NCBI GenBank assembly: GCA_945874455.1
Contig: CAMCHO010000006.1
Coordinates: 1 to 50,943, forward strand
From: Opitutus sp. GAS368
Lineage (GTDB): Bacteria > Verrucomicrobiota > Verrucomicrobiia > Opitutales > Opitutaceae
DNA length: 50,943 nt
Direction of reading: 5' to 3'
The notes below the pieces were generated by a model, which was not told the DNA's origin, did no database searches, and worked only from the letters and a program-made list of their open reading frames with translations. This document shows positions 34,787 to 42,928 of this stretch, piece by piece. A program made the position numbers and the translations under genes. How positions within the stretch are numbered: the first letter of the stretch is position 1; each line of letters begins with the position of its first letter.

Positions 34787-35668
34787 TCAGAAGGAACCCC
34801 TTTCCTTGGCCGGCGTCTCCGTTGACACGAGCCGCCGCTGCCGTCGCGCCGCCCACAAACCGTGCTTTGGTGCGAAGACCAGCGCGGCCAAAAAGACTGC
34901 CGCCTGCAAGAGCACGATACACGCCCCCGTTGAAGCATTGATAAAGAAGCTCAGATAAACGCCAAAAAAGCTGGAGCCCATCGCACTCGCGGCAGCAATA
35001 AGGAGCATCAAGTTAAATCGATCCGTCAGCAGATAGGCGATACACCCGGGCGTCACCAGCATCGCAATCACCAAGATAATGCCCACCGCCTTCAGCGAAA
35101 CCACGATCGTCACGGCCAAAAACGACAGGAGCAAATAGTGGAGGAACGCCGTGCTCAACCCGATGGTCCGCGCGTGCCCGGGATCAAAACAATAGAGCAG
35201 CAGGTCGCGCCGCAGGAAAAGGATCACCCCGAGCGTAAACCCAGCTACGATCAAGGTGTCGCGCAGATCACCCGGAGCCAGCCCGAGAATATTTCCAAAC
35301 AGGATATGGTCCAGATGCAGGTCGCTTTTCACCTTCGTAAAAATCACGAGGCCAAACGCAAATAAACCAGTGAACACCACGCCCATCACCGTATCTTCCT
35401 TCACACGGCTATTGGCTTTAATGTAGCCGGTGGCCACCGCACAAAATAGCCCCGAGGCAAACGCTCCCAAGGCCAGCGGCAGACCGATCGCGTGAGCGAT
35501 CACGATCCCGGGCAGCACGGCGTGCGAGATGGCATCGCCCATCAACGACCAGCCTTTGAGCACCAAATAACACGAGAGCACCGAACACACCGCGCCGACC
35601 GCGATACCTACGATCATCGCATCGACCATGAACGGGAATTGAAACGGCTCGAGCAGCGTAGTGATCAT
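34787..35668 (-). CDS. Metal ABC transporter permease (ABC-3 family), second permease
   Basis: A 293-residue inner-membrane permease with 8-9 hydrophobic segments. The start is the ATG at 35668 (MITTLLEPFQFPFMVDAMIVG), which shares ATGA with the first permease gene. The long upstream extension of the open frame lies inside that gene and is rejected. Family hallmarks are SCYLVLKGWSLMGDAISHAVLPGIVIAH, the conserved EDTVMGVVFTGLFAFGLVI, and TIVVSLKAVGIILVIAMLVTPGCIAYLLTDR. With its sister permease it should form a heterodimeric channel as in TroCD/YtgCD systems for manganese, zinc or iron. The C-terminal tail is basic. Confidence 0.92.
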   Translation of the reverse strand: MITTLLEPFQFPFMVDAMIVGIAVGAVCSVLSCYLVLKGWSLMGDAISHAVLPGIVIAHAIGLPLALGAFASGLFCAVATGYIKANSRVKEDTVMGVVFTGLFAFGLVIFTKVKSDLHLDHILFGNILGLAPGDLRDTLIVAGFTLGVILFLRRDLLLYCFDPGHARTIGLSTAFLHYLLLSFLAVTIVVSLKAVGIILVIAMLVTPGCIAYLLTDRFNLMLLIAAASAMGSSFFGVYLSFFINASTGACIVLLQAAVFLAALVFAPKHGLWAARRQRRLVSTETPAKERGSF

Positions 35669-36543
35669 GTCGCGGCCTCCGTCGCTCCCGCACCCAGTGC
35701 CGCCGCGCGCCGCCTCGCGCGTTGCCCGATCAGCCCGTGTTTCGGCGCGAACACCAGTGCCGCGACGAACAACGCACTCTGCAGGGTCACGATACACCCT
35801 CCCGTCGAGCCGTCGAAAAAGTAGCTCACATACGCACCCACGATCGAGGATCCCACCCCCATCGACATCGCGATCCCGATCATCTTTCCAAAACGGTCCG
35901 TCAACAAATACGCCGTCGCACCCGGCGTGACGAGCATCGCCACCACCAGACACGCACCCACCGTCTGCAACGCCGCGACCGCCGTCGCCGAGAGCAGCGT
36001 CAAGAGCGTGAAATGCAGCACCGTCGTATTGAGTCCCAATGCGCGCGCTTGGTTCGGATCAAAACAAAACAGCAGGAGGTCGCGCCACTTGAAGCCCAGC
36101 ACCAGGAGCGTGACCCCCGAGATGATCAGCACCTGCACAATATCCGGATTCGAGATTCCCAGAATGTTGCCAAACACGATCGAGCGCAGGTCCACCTGAC
36201 TCGGGTAGAGCGAGATCAACAGCAGCCCGAGCGCGAAAAACGCCGTGAACACCACCCCGATCACCGCGTCCTCCCGCAGCCGAGTGTTCGCTTTCACGAA
36301 CCCCATGCCCACCGCAGCCAACAGCCCCGTCACAAACGCACCCGCCGCGAACGGCCAGCCCGCGTAGTAGGCCACCGCGACCCCCGGAACCACCGAGTGG
36401 GAGAGCGCGTCCCCCATCAGCGACCAGCCTTTCAGTGTGATGAAACACGACAAAAACGCGCACACGCCTCCGATCACGCCACTCAAGAAGATCGCCTTCA
36501 GCATGTAGTCGTACTGCAGCGGCGTGAGCAGCGTCTCGATCAT
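35665..36543 (-). CDS. Metal ABC transporter permease (ABC-3 family), first permease
   Basis: A 292-residue permease with the ATG at 36543 (MIETLLTPLQYDYMLKAIFLSG), preceded by AAGGAG at a suitable distance. It is homologous to the following permease: CFITLKGWSLMGDALSHSVVPGVAVAYYAG, REDAVIGVVFTAFFALGLLLI, VAALQTVGACLVVAMLVTPGATAYLLTDRFGKM. The open frame extends further upstream through a simple-sequence repeat, giving an Asn/Glu/Ser-rich nonsense tract, which is why the inner start is chosen. An unusually long 136-base spacer full of repeats separates it from the ATPase gene. It overlaps the next permease by 4 bases. Confidence 0.92.
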   Translation of the reverse strand: MIETLLTPLQYDYMLKAIFLSGVIGGVCAFLSCFITLKGWSLMGDALSHSVVPGVAVAYYAGWPFAAGAFVTGLLAAVGMGFVKANTRLREDAVIGVVFTAFFALGLLLISLYPSQVDLRSIVFGNILGISNPDIVQVLIISGVTLLVLGFKWRDLLLFCFDPNQARALGLNTTVLHFTLLTLLSATAVAALQTVGACLVVAMLVTPGATAYLLTDRFGKMIGIAMSMGVGSSIVGAYVSYFFDGSTGGCIVTLQSALFVAALVFAPKHGLIGQRARRRAAALGAGATEAAT

Positions 36544-36559
36544 ACTGCATCTCCTTGGG

Positions 36560-36607
36560 GCAGGGACCGACCTCCTTGTAGCCCTGCGCGTGAGAGCAGG
36601 GACCGAC
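36560..36607. repeat. Direct repeat with hairpin upstream of the first permease
   Basis: The 12-mer GCAGGGACCGAC occurs at 36560-36571 and again at 36596-36607. Between them CCCTGC (36582-36587) can pair with GCAGGG (36596-36601), so the unit can fold. It lies in the untranslated spacer between the ATPase and first permease genes. Confidence 0.7.
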
Positions 36608-36633
36608 ACACCGGGCGTCCAACGCCCACGCTT

Positions 36634-36674
36634 ACTTTCACTTTCACTTTCACTTTCATTTTCATTTTCACTTT
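36634..36674. repeat. Tandem hexamer repeat in the metal-transport operon
   Basis: About seven copies of the hexamer ACTTTC, with two copies changed to ATTTTC, lie immediately before the stop codon of the ATPase gene as seen from the plus strand. Transcribed on the minus strand it is a purine-rich GAAAGT tract in the operon mRNA spacer. Such a tract can vary in copy number by slippage. Confidence 0.85.
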
Positions 36675-36679
36675 GATCA

Positions 36680-37591
36680 TCAGTCGTCCCCCTCACGCTC
36701 GGTGCGCTTCTTCAAAATCTCGGCGTGCTCGGCCCGTTTGCTGTATTCGACGTGCCCGCCTTTGCCGAACACGAGCGGGCGCTCGTCGTCGGTCAGCAGC
36801 GTCACCGCTCGCCCGTCATGGTTCTGCACCGTCGATTCATCGAACCGAAAGTGCCGCAACGCCCCGCCAAACGTCCGCTGCAAATTCTCCTCGGTAAACA
36901 CCTCCGCGATGGGCCCCGCTGCGAGCACCGTGCGGTTGATCAGCACCACATGGTCGCAAAACTCCGGGACCGATCCGAGGTTGTGCGTCGAGACGAGGAT
37001 GATGTGACCCGCTGCCCGCAATTCCCGGAGCAGCGCGATGATCGCCGTCTCGGTGTTCACATCCACGCCGGTAAACGGTTCGTCCAACAAAATCACGCGC
37101 CCGCGCTGGGCCAACGCCCGCGCCAGAAAAACCCGTTTCCGCTGCCCGCCCGACAATTCGCCGATCTGCCGCTCGCGAAATTCCAGCATGCCGACCCGCA
37201 CGAGACTCTCCTCCGCGATGCGCCGATCCTCCGCGCGCGGTGTCCGCATAAAATTCATGTAGCCGTAGCGCCCCATCAAGACCACGTCCCACACGCTCAC
37301 CGGAAAACTCCAGTCGACCTCCTCGGACTGCGGCACGTAGGCCACGAGATTCTCCTTCAACGCCGCCTTCACCGGCCGGCCCGCGATCGTCACCGTTCCC
37401 GCCGTCGGCTTGAGCAACCCCATGATCGCCTTGAACAACGTCGACTTCCCGCTGCCGTTAACTCCCACCAAGGCACAGATCGCGCCGCCTTCGAGCGCAA
37501 ACGAAGCAGCGCGCAGCGCCACGTTTCCATTGGGATAACTCGCCGTGACGTCACTCACGCACACGCTCATTTCAGTGGAGACAGGGTTCAT
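36680..37591 (-). CDS. Metal ABC transporter ATP-binding protein
   Basis: A 303-residue ATPase driving the two ABC-3 permeases. The start is set at the ATG at 37591 ([20 protein letters not shown]); the ATG at 37570 is an alternative. Walker A is GVNGSGKST (43-51), the Q-loop is in [27 protein letters not shown], the signature is [15 protein letters not shown] (146-160), Walker B is VILLDE (166-171), and the H-loop is in ILVSTHNLG. [22 protein letters not shown] is typical of manganese/zinc/iron ABC ATPases. An extra charged C-terminus ([19 protein letters not shown]) is longer than usual. It lies 91 bases behind the binding-protein gene. Confidence 0.93.
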   Translation of the reverse strand: MNPVSTEMSVCVSDVTASYPNGNVALRAASFALEGGAICALVGVNGSGKSTLFKAIMGLLKPTAGTVTIAGRPVKAALKENLVAYVPQSEEVDWSFPVSVWDVVLMGRYGYMNFMRTPRAEDRRIAEESLVRVGMLEFRERQIGELSGGQRKRVFLARALAQRGRVILLDEPFTGVDVNTETAIIALLRELRAAGHIILVSTHNLGSVPEFCDHVVLINRTVLAAGPIAEVFTEENLQRTFGGALRHFRFDESTVQNHDGRAVTLLTDDERPLVFGKGGHVEYSKRAEHAEILKKRTEREGDD

Positions 37592-37608
37592 ACGTTCCGA
37601 AGGTAGGA

Positions 37609-37622
37609 GCCCGCTTGCGGGC
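37609..37622. repeat. REP-like palindrome
   Basis: GCCCGC-TT-GCGGGC preceded by GTAGGA and followed by GATT. The unit GTAGGAGCCCGCTTGCGGGC has the form of the repetitive extragenic palindromes known from Pseudomonas. It sits in the spacer between the binding-protein and ATPase genes. Only one copy is visible in the window. Confidence 0.6.
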
Positions 37623-37682
37623 GATTTCCCCGGCGAGCGACCACCAGTGTGCTCAAACTCCAAGGCAGTCGCGCGACGAAAT

Positions 37683-38627
37683 TCATTGTCCGAGAAACCC
37701 TCTCACAATCGTGCGCGCATTGTAGTCCATCAATTTCAAATACGTCGGGGCCGGACCCTGCGCATCCGTCAACGAGTCGACATAGAGCACGCCGCCATAA
37801 CGCACCCCCGTCTCCCGGGCCACCTGCTGCGCTGGTTTGGCGCTCACGGTACTCTCGCTGAACACGACAGGGATTTTGTGCTGCCGCACGCCGTCGATGA
37901 CTTTGCGCACCTGCTGCGGCGTACCCTGCTGATCGGCGTTCACCGACCAGAGGAACAATTCTTTCATCCCGAAATTTCGCGCCAGGTAGGGAAACGCGCC
38001 TTCGCTCGACACCAGCCACCGCCGCTCCACCGGAATCTTTTCCAGCTCCATCCGGACCGTCCGTTCGATCTCCGAAAACTTCGCCGTGTAGGCCGCCGCG
38101 TTCGCGTTATAGGTCGCCGCATTCGCCGGATCGAGCGTCACCAGCGCCTTGCGGATATTCTCCACGTAAATGACCGCGTTGCTCGGCGCCATCCACGCGT
38201 GCGGATTTGGTTTCCCGACCGAGGGCCCTTCCGCAATCCCAAGCGGGGCAATCCCCTCCGTGAGCACCGCACTCGGCACGCTCTGCAGATTGCCGAAGAA
38301 GCGCACAAACCACCGCTCGAGATTCAGTCCGTTCCACAACACGAGGTCAGCTTTCTGCGCCTTCACGATGTCCTGCGGTGTCGGCTCGTAACCATGGATT
38401 TCCGCGCCCGGCTTCGTGATCGATTCGACGATCGCGGCATCACCCGCGACGTTTTGCGCCATGTCCTGGATAATCGTAAACGTCGTCACGATACGTTTCT
38501 TCGCCGCCGCCCCATAACACGGGACCAACCCGACCCACAGAGCCACCGCAACCAAGCGGAATGTTCTCGCCGCAGTCCGTGCGTCTTGCCGACCCCGCAC
38601 GCTGTCTGGAGAGAAGGGCGCATTCAT
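37683..38627 (-). CDS. Metal ABC transporter substrate-binding protein (cluster A-I, TroA/MntA type)
   Basis: A 314-residue periplasmic metal-binding protein and the first gene of the transport operon. The N-terminal signal segment is [20 protein letters not shown] after a basic start. The four metal ligands can be read: His78 in [13 protein letters not shown], His143 in [12 protein letters not shown], Glu209 in [13 protein letters not shown], and Asp284 in [11 protein letters not shown] Glu rather than His as third ligand is the pattern of manganese/iron-type binding proteins (MntA, SitA, TroA) rather than ZnuA. The His-rich loop of zinc-specific proteins is absent. So manganese, possibly iron, is the likely cargo. 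The divergent DtxR/MntR-type regulator supports this. Confidence 0.93.
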   Translation of the reverse strand: MNAPFSPDSVRGRQDARTAARTFRLVAVALWVGLVPCYGAAAKKRIVTTFTIIQDMAQNVAGDAAIVESITKPGAEIHGYEPTPQDIVKAQKADLVLWNGLNLERWFVRFFGNLQSVPSAVLTEGIAPLGIAEGPSVGKPNPHAWMAPSNAVIYVENIRKALVTLDPANAATYNANAAAYTAKFSEIERTVRMELEKIPVERRWLVSSEGAFPYLARNFGMKELFLWSVNADQQGTPQQVRKVIDGVRQHKIPVVFSESTVSAKPAQQVARETGVRYGGVLYVDSLTDAQGPAPTYLKLMDYNARTIVRGFLGQ

Positions 38628-39058
38628 GGCAACTGATCAAAAATCCCGAGAGATCCCGGCAAAAGACGGCACCTGCACCGCATCGACCGCGAACGGGCGT
38701 TCACTCGCATCCGGTCGGTCAGTGGCCCACTCCCGGCAGAGCCTGTCTGGCGCGGGCTGAAAAACGGATCGGCGCTTTTGTCAGCCTGCAGCGCCGTGGC
38801 GGGGACGGCAGCCTGGGGCGTTGCCCGATGAGGCCGGGGGCGGCTATAGCCGTCACGTTTCAGTGCAGTGTCGGTCCTGCGCTCGCCAACGTGCCGCTGC
38901 CCGATGGCGCAACCCCGCGTGGCGGCAAGCCCCAGCCCACCCGCGAGCAGTCTCCGTGATCTCAATCGTAGAAAGTGGTCCGAATGCGGGGATCCGGCTA
39001 AGCGAAGCCGCGCAGAAAAATCAGGTGAATGCGTCACAGTGCGGGTGACCATGGTTAG
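38628..39058. other. Long GC-rich leader/intergenic region of the metal-transport operon
   Basis: About 430 bases upstream of the binding-protein gene without a convincing open frame. It is GC-rich with several palindromes, for example CGGCTATAGCCG around 38841-38852, whereas the adjoining 60 bases near the regulator are AT-rich. A phrase GTGTCGGTCC at about 38870 resembles the repeat found at 36596-36607 read on the other strand. I looked for cobalamin, manganese and c-di-GMP riboswitch consensus motifs and found only fragments. A long untranslated leader on the minus strand is possible, since the palindromic operator lies at its far end. Confidence 0.4.
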
Positions 39059-39080
39059 TTATTTTGATGAGTCAAAATAA
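39059..39080. promoter_or_regulatory. Perfect palindrome, probable operator of the DtxR/MntR-type repressor
   Basis: TTATTTTGA-TGAG-TCAAAATAA is a perfect inverted repeat of 9+4+9 bases, 42 bases upstream of the repressor start codon. It lies in the intergenic region that divides the repressor from the metal-transport operon. Its size and symmetry suit a dimeric DtxR/MntR-type protein. Binding is inferred. A second TTATTTTAC at about 39102-39110 may be a half site. Confidence 0.7.
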
Positions 39081-39122
39081 ATGTTTAGTTGCTTCAAATC
39101 ATTATTTTACTACCACCCTCAC

Positions 39123-39785
39123 ATGGCTACGAGCACCGTTGAAAATTACCTAAAACACATGCTGCTGCTCTCCGAGGGGGGTGAGGAGCTCGTGTCGATG
39201 GGTGCGCTCGCCGAGGCCCTTGCCGTCGTGCCGGGCACCGTAACCACCATGGTCAAAGCCCTCGCCGATTCCGGGCACGTCGAGCACCGCCCCCGTCAGG
39301 GCGTGCGCCTCACCGCCGAGGGCCGCCGCGTCGCGTTAAACGTCCTCCGCAAGCACCGCCTCGTCGAGTGCTTCCTCGTAAACGTCCTCAAAATGGACTG
39401 GGCCGCCGTCGACACCGAGGCCGAGCAGCTCGAACACGCCATCTCCGACGAGGTCCTCGACCGCCTCGACGCGCTCCTCGGCCATCCCGCGACCGACCCG
39501 CACGGTGATCCCATTCCGAGCCGCCAGGGCAAACTCGACTCTCAGGTCTACGCCACCCTCGCCACGTGTGTCGTTGAAAAACCGCTACGCATCGTCCGCA
39601 TCACGGACCAGTCCGCCGAGTTCCTCCAGTTCGTCGAACAAAACCGCCTGCTCCCCGGAGAATCCGTCCGCGTGACCGAACGCAATCTCGCCTCCGGTCT
39701 CGTCACCGCAAAAAAAACCGCCGGCCGGCCTCTCGCGCTCAGCCTCGCCGCCGCCGGAAAAATCCTCGTGCAGCCCACGCGGTAG
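39123..39785 (+). CDS. DtxR/MntR-family metal-dependent transcriptional repressor
   Basis: A 220-residue repressor. The ATG at 39123 (MATSTVENYLKHMLLL) begins directly with the winged-helix domain; the 14-codon upstream extension lies in the operator-proximal AT-rich DNA and is rejected. The HTH is SMGALAEALAVVPGTVTTMVKALADSGHVEHRPRQGVRLT (about 25-64). The dimerisation and metal domain has His78 and Glu82 in RKHRLVECF, and Glu101, Glu104 and His105 in AEQLEHAISDEV. In IdeR/DtxR the equivalent of Glu101 is Cys; a Glu there is the MntR pattern and favours manganese. Unlike short MntR, it keeps a C-terminal SH3/FeoA-like domain (about 145-220). It is divergent from the metal ABC operon, which it presumably represses together with itself. 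Confidence 0.9.
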   Translation: MATSTVENYLKHMLLLSEGGEELVSMGALAEALAVVPGTVTTMVKALADSGHVEHRPRQGVRLTAEGRRVALNVLRKHRLVECFLVNVLKMDWAAVDTEAEQLEHAISDEVLDRLDALLGHPATDPHGDPIPSRQGKLDSQVYATLATCVVEKPLRIVRITDQSAEFLQFVEQNRLLPGESVRVTERNLASGLVTAKKTAGRPLALSLAAAGKILVQPTR

Positions 39786-39816
39786 ACCGACCGCAGGCCG
39801 GCGCGGCTTCGTCGGG

Positions 39817-40332
39817 TCAGCCGACCTCCCGCGCCACGCGCTGCCAAATCAGCGTGAACGAGGAACAATAGTCCTCGGGTCGTGCCGCCAACCGCCGCGC
39901 CAATTCGTCCACCGCGAGCCACTCACCCCGCTCAATCTCCTCCGGATGCAGCTCAAACGGCCCTTCGTGACGAAGCCGATAGATCCAACAAAATTCCCAC
40001 CCGGTCTCTACGCACGCCTCAATCCGAAACCAGCGCTCCGGCGGGGCAGACAAGCGCACCCCAATCTCCTCCCCTAATTCGCGCACGGCCGCCTTATCGT
40101 AGTCCTCGCCTGCGTCGAGATGACCGGAACACGAGGAGTCCCATAGCCCTGGGGACAGATCTTTTTTCATCGAGCGCTTCTGCAGGAAAATTCGCCCGGC
40201 CGCATCAAACACGAGCACATGCACCGCCCGATGCCAGAGCCCCGTGGCATGCACGACTCTGCGGGTTTCCCGGCCCACGACTTCATCGCGCGCGTTCACC
40301 ACATCAAACCATTCATCGGTTGTCTTGATCAT
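39817..40332 (-). CDS. Nudix hydrolase (IPP-isomerase-like/YfcD type)
   Basis: A 171-residue cytoplasmic Nudix protein with the start at the ATG at 40332 (MIKTTDEWFDVVNARDEVVG). The Nudix box GHLDAGEDYDKAAVRELGEEIGV (70-92) is complete. The surrounding layout (WHRAVHVLVFDAAGRIFLQKRSMKKDLSPGLWDSSCSGHL) is that of the YfcD/IPP-isomerase-like subgroup. It has no C-terminal Cys/Glu elements sufficient to call it a true isopentenyl-diphosphate isomerase. The substrate, a nucleoside diphosphate derivative, is unknown. It is transcribed toward the repressor gene (31-base convergent gap) and divergent from the next gene (126 bases). Confidence 0.87.
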   Translation of the reverse strand: MIKTTDEWFDVVNARDEVVGRETRRVVHATGLWHRAVHVLVFDAAGRIFLQKRSMKKDLSPGLWDSSCSGHLDAGEDYDKAAVRELGEEIGVRLSAPPERWFRIEACVETGWEFCWIYRLRHEGPFELHPEEIERGEWLAVDELARRLAARPEDYCSSFTLIWQRVAREVG

Positions 40333-40458
40333 GCAGCCAGCGAATGAGCCCGGATCTGAAAACGCTTCAAGCCCCGTCCGCAGCATGGCTCACGGAAGAT
40401 TGGCTTTGTCATCCCCGGCCCTTCCTGTCCTCTCCTCCCTTCTCGTATCTAAAACACC

Positions 40459-40896
40459 ATGGCCAAAATTGACGTCAGCAAAGTCGCTGAGATTCTGAAG
40501 AAAAACCAAATCGATCCCGCGATGCTCCGCCGCGTCATCGAAGAGATGAACCTCGCCGTCGAACCCGAGGGCGCCGACGGCGACAAGCCGCCCGCAGTGA
40601 AAAAACAGTTCGTCGTGATCATCAGCGACCCGGAAGGCCGCCTCCCGAAAAACGATTTCGTCGGCTGGGTGGTTCAGATCCCCGAGAGCGAGAGCCCTTC
40701 CACGACGCTCGACCGTATCTTCCGTAGTTCCTACGACTACAATACGACCAAGAAAGGCCAACTGCTGCCCGTGAAGACCGTCGGCGAAGCCATCGAAGCC
40801 GTCCCCGCCAAATTCCTCAAAGAGGCCGACGTCTGGATAAAAACCAAAACGCCCGTCCTCGTCGTGAAAACCGACAACGAGATTCCGAAGGAGTAA
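40459..40896 (+). CDS. Conserved-looking hypothetical protein
   Basis: A 145-residue soluble protein I do not recognise. There is no signal peptide or membrane segment. It starts with a helical, Lys-rich N-terminus (AKIDVSKVAEILKKNQIDPAMLRRVIEEMNLAV), followed by an alpha/beta body with KKQFVVIISDPEGRLPKNDFVGWVVQIPES and a C-terminal LKEADVWIKTKTPVLVVKTDNEIPKE. Codon use is like that of the neighbours. It is the first gene of the plus-strand run and is followed after 8 bases by the glutaminyl cyclase gene. No Shine-Dalgarno motif is obvious. Confidence 0.75.
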   Translation: MAKIDVSKVAEILKKNQIDPAMLRRVIEEMNLAVEPEGADGDKPPAVKKQFVVIISDPEGRLPKNDFVGWVVQIPESESPSTTLDRIFRSSYDYNTTKKGQLLPVKTVGEAIEAVPAKFLKEADVWIKTKTPVLVVKTDNEIPKE

Positions 40897-40904
40897 TTCT
40901 CCGC

Positions 40905-41714
40905 GTGAAAACGCCCGCGCGACCGCTGGCCATTTGTCTGCTGAGTGTCTGCCTCGCGGGGTCGGCAGGTTGCGACGCGCAATCTTCCGGGATGTCGGGC
41001 TCTCCGGCGCCCTTGGTCACGTCGTCCTACGAAGTCGTCCACACCTTTCCGCACGACCCCGCAGCGTTCACGCAAGGCCTCGTCTTCCTCGACGGTGACC
41101 TCCTTGAAAGCACCGGCCTCAACGGAAAATCCACCCTCCGTCGCGTGGAGCTGTCCACCGGTCGCATCCTCCGCCACGTGCGCGTCCCCGCCGAATACTT
41201 CGCCGAGGGTATGACCGTGCTCGGCGGAAAAATTTACCAACTCACTTGGAAAAATCAGAAGGGCTTCGTCTACGACCTCGCCACCTTCACTCTCGAAAAA
41301 GAATTCTCCTACGAGGGGGAAGGCTGGGGCCTCACCACCGATGGCCAATCGCTGATCCTCAGCGACGGCACCCACCAACTCCGCTTTCTTGATCCTGTCA
41401 CCTTCAAGGTCACGCGTACGGTAAATGTCCTCCGCGACGGCCAACCCCTCCGTTTACTCAACGAGCTCGAATTCATCCGCGGCGAAATTTACGCGAACAT
41501 CTGGCAGAGCCACACCGTCGTCCGCATCGCGCCCAGCACTGGCCACGTGATCGGTCTGATCGATTTCTTCGGACTCTTGCCCGACGCCGACCGCACTGCG
41601 GACACCGATGTCCTCAATGGTCTCGCCTACGACGCCGCCACCGACCGCCTCTTTGTCACCGGCAAGCACTGGACGAAACTCTTCGAAGTGCGCCTCAAAC
41701 CGGCGCGACTCTGA
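40905..41714 (+). CDS. Glutaminyl-peptide cyclotransferase (plant/bacterial type)
   Basis: Converts N-terminal Gln of peptides into pyroglutamate. The 269-residue protein has an exported N-terminus (LAICLLSVCLAGSAGC, possibly a lipoprotein at Cys23) and a five-bladed propeller typical of the papaya-type enzyme. Visible motifs are HDPAAFTQGLVFLDGDLLESTGLNGKS, FAEGMTVLGGKIYQLTWKNQ, FSYEGEGWGLTTDGQSLILSDGT, LNELEFIRGEIYANIWQS, and VLNGLAYDAATDRLFVTGKHWTKLFEV. All are family landmarks, including the Glu of NELEF. It probably acts in the periplasm. It lies 8 bases behind the hypothetical gene and 64 bases before the M24 peptidase gene. Confidence 0.92.
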   Translation: MKTPARPLAICLLSVCLAGSAGCDAQSSGMSGSPAPLVTSSYEVVHTFPHDPAAFTQGLVFLDGDLLESTGLNGKSTLRRVELSTGRILRHVRVPAEYFAEGMTVLGGKIYQLTWKNQKGFVYDLATFTLEKEFSYEGEGWGLTTDGQSLILSDGTHQLRFLDPVTFKVTRTVNVLRDGQPLRLLNELEFIRGEIYANIWQSHTVVRIAPSTGHVIGLIDFFGLLPDADRTADTDVLNGLAYDAATDRLFVTGKHWTKLFEVRLKPARL

Positions 41715-41778
41715 GTCGCCGGTTGCGCGCTTGCCGATCTCCGTCGCCCACTCAAAGTCACCCTGCAACCGCTCGTTC

Positions 41779-42921
41779 ATGGCTGCCAAATCCCTCCCTC
41801 CTCCCCTCCTTTACGCCGACACCACACGCAGCGCCGACGCCCTTTACTTTGGTCGCGTCGAAGTGCCCGACCCGTTCATCGCCTTCGGCGTGCGGGGCAA
41901 AAAATACGCCGTGGTCGGCGCGCTCGAGTTCGGGCGGGTCAAAAAAACATCCTCATTCGACGTCGTCCTCCCGCTGGAATCTTACGTGAAACGTGCCCGC
42001 GACCTCTGGCCGGATCGTAAACTCGGCGCCGCCGAATTTATTTCTCTCCTCGCAAAGGATTTTTCGCAAACGCGCTTCACGGTTCCCGAAGATTTTCCCG
42101 CTCGGATTTACGAGAAACTCTGCGAACTCGGCCTCGAACTCGAAATCGCCGATGGCGCGCTCTTTCCCGCACGCGAAATCAAAACCCCCGCGGAAACCGC
42201 CGCCATTCGCGAAGGCAATCGACTCAGCGCCCTTGGCTTCGCGGCCGCGGAAAATATTCTCCGCACCAGCACGATCTCCGGTCGGGAACTGCTTCACCAG
42301 GGAAAACGGGTGACGAGTGAAATGCTCAAGTTCGCCATCGAGGTCGCAATTCTGGAGGCGGGCGGCGTCTCGGCCAACACCATCGTCGCTGGCGGCGACC
42401 AAGCCTGCGACCCCCATGAGCGGGGTTCCGGACCCCTCAGGCCAAATGAGCTCATCATCATCGACATCTTCCCGCGCGTCACGGCCACGGGCTACCACGG
42501 CGACATGACGCGCACTTTCCTGCGGGGGCGGGCCAACGAAGCCCAGCGCGCCCTCGTCGCCGCCGTCCGCGCCGCCCAACTCGCGGCGCTCAGCGCTATC
42601 CGCGCCGGTGCCAATGGCCGATTGGTTCACGGCAAATGCGTCGAAGTGTTCGCCGCCCGCGGCTACGAGACCACGCACACGTCCACGGGCGCTTCCGGGT
42701 TTTTCCATGGCACCGGTCATGGCCTCGGTCTCGCCGTGCACGAGCTGCCCCGGATGAGCGGCACCGTTGATTACATTCTGCGAAAAAACTCCGTCGTGAC
42801 CGTCGAGCCCGGCCTTTACTACCCCGGTCTCGGCGCCTGTCGCATCGAAGACGTCGTCCTCGTGACTTCCACCGCTCCGAAACTTCTCTCCCAATATCCC
42901 TACGATTGGGAACTCAGCTAA
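41779..42921 (+). CDS. M24-family aminopeptidase P-like metallopeptidase
   Basis: A 380-residue cytoplasmic M24 (pita-bread fold) enzyme with the start at the ATG at 41779 (MAAKSLPPPLLYADTTRSAD). The longer frame runs back into the glutaminyl cyclase gene and is rejected. The five metal ligands are in place: Asp229 in LIIIDIFPRV, Asp242 in YHGDMTRTF, His314 in FFHGTGHGLGLAVHE, Glu343 in TVEPGLY, and Glu357 in CRIEDVVLV. The N-terminal creatinase-like domain is short (about 130 residues). The family includes Xaa-Pro aminopeptidases and dipeptidases; which one this is cannot be decided. It precedes hldA by 7 bases. Confidence 0.9.
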   Translation: MAAKSLPPPLLYADTTRSADALYFGRVEVPDPFIAFGVRGKKYAVVGALEFGRVKKTSSFDVVLPLESYVKRARDLWPDRKLGAAEFISLLAKDFSQTRFTVPEDFPARIYEKLCELGLELEIADGALFPAREIKTPAETAAIREGNRLSALGFAAAENILRTSTISGRELLHQGKRVTSEMLKFAIEVAILEAGGVSANTIVAGGDQACDPHERGSGPLRPNELIIIDIFPRVTATGYHGDMTRTFLRGRANEAQRALVAAVRAAQLAALSAIRAGANGRLVHGKCVEVFAARGYETTHTSTGASGFFHGTGHGLGLAVHELPRMSGTVDYILRKNSVVTVEPGLYYPGLGACRIEDVVLVTSTAPKLLSQYPYDWELS

Positions 42922-42928
42922 TCTGCGC

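Noticed and set aside
34547-34922. Minus-strand open frames before the metal permease gene
   Set aside because: They overlap each other in different frames, are Arg/Gly-rich, and have no recognisable domain. One partly overlaps the permease gene.
38640-38960. Possible cobalamin, manganese or c-di-GMP riboswitch in the leader of the metal operon
   Set aside because: Only short fragments such as CCACTG and CCCCGCCACGG match. The ordered consensus and required helices could not be assembled.
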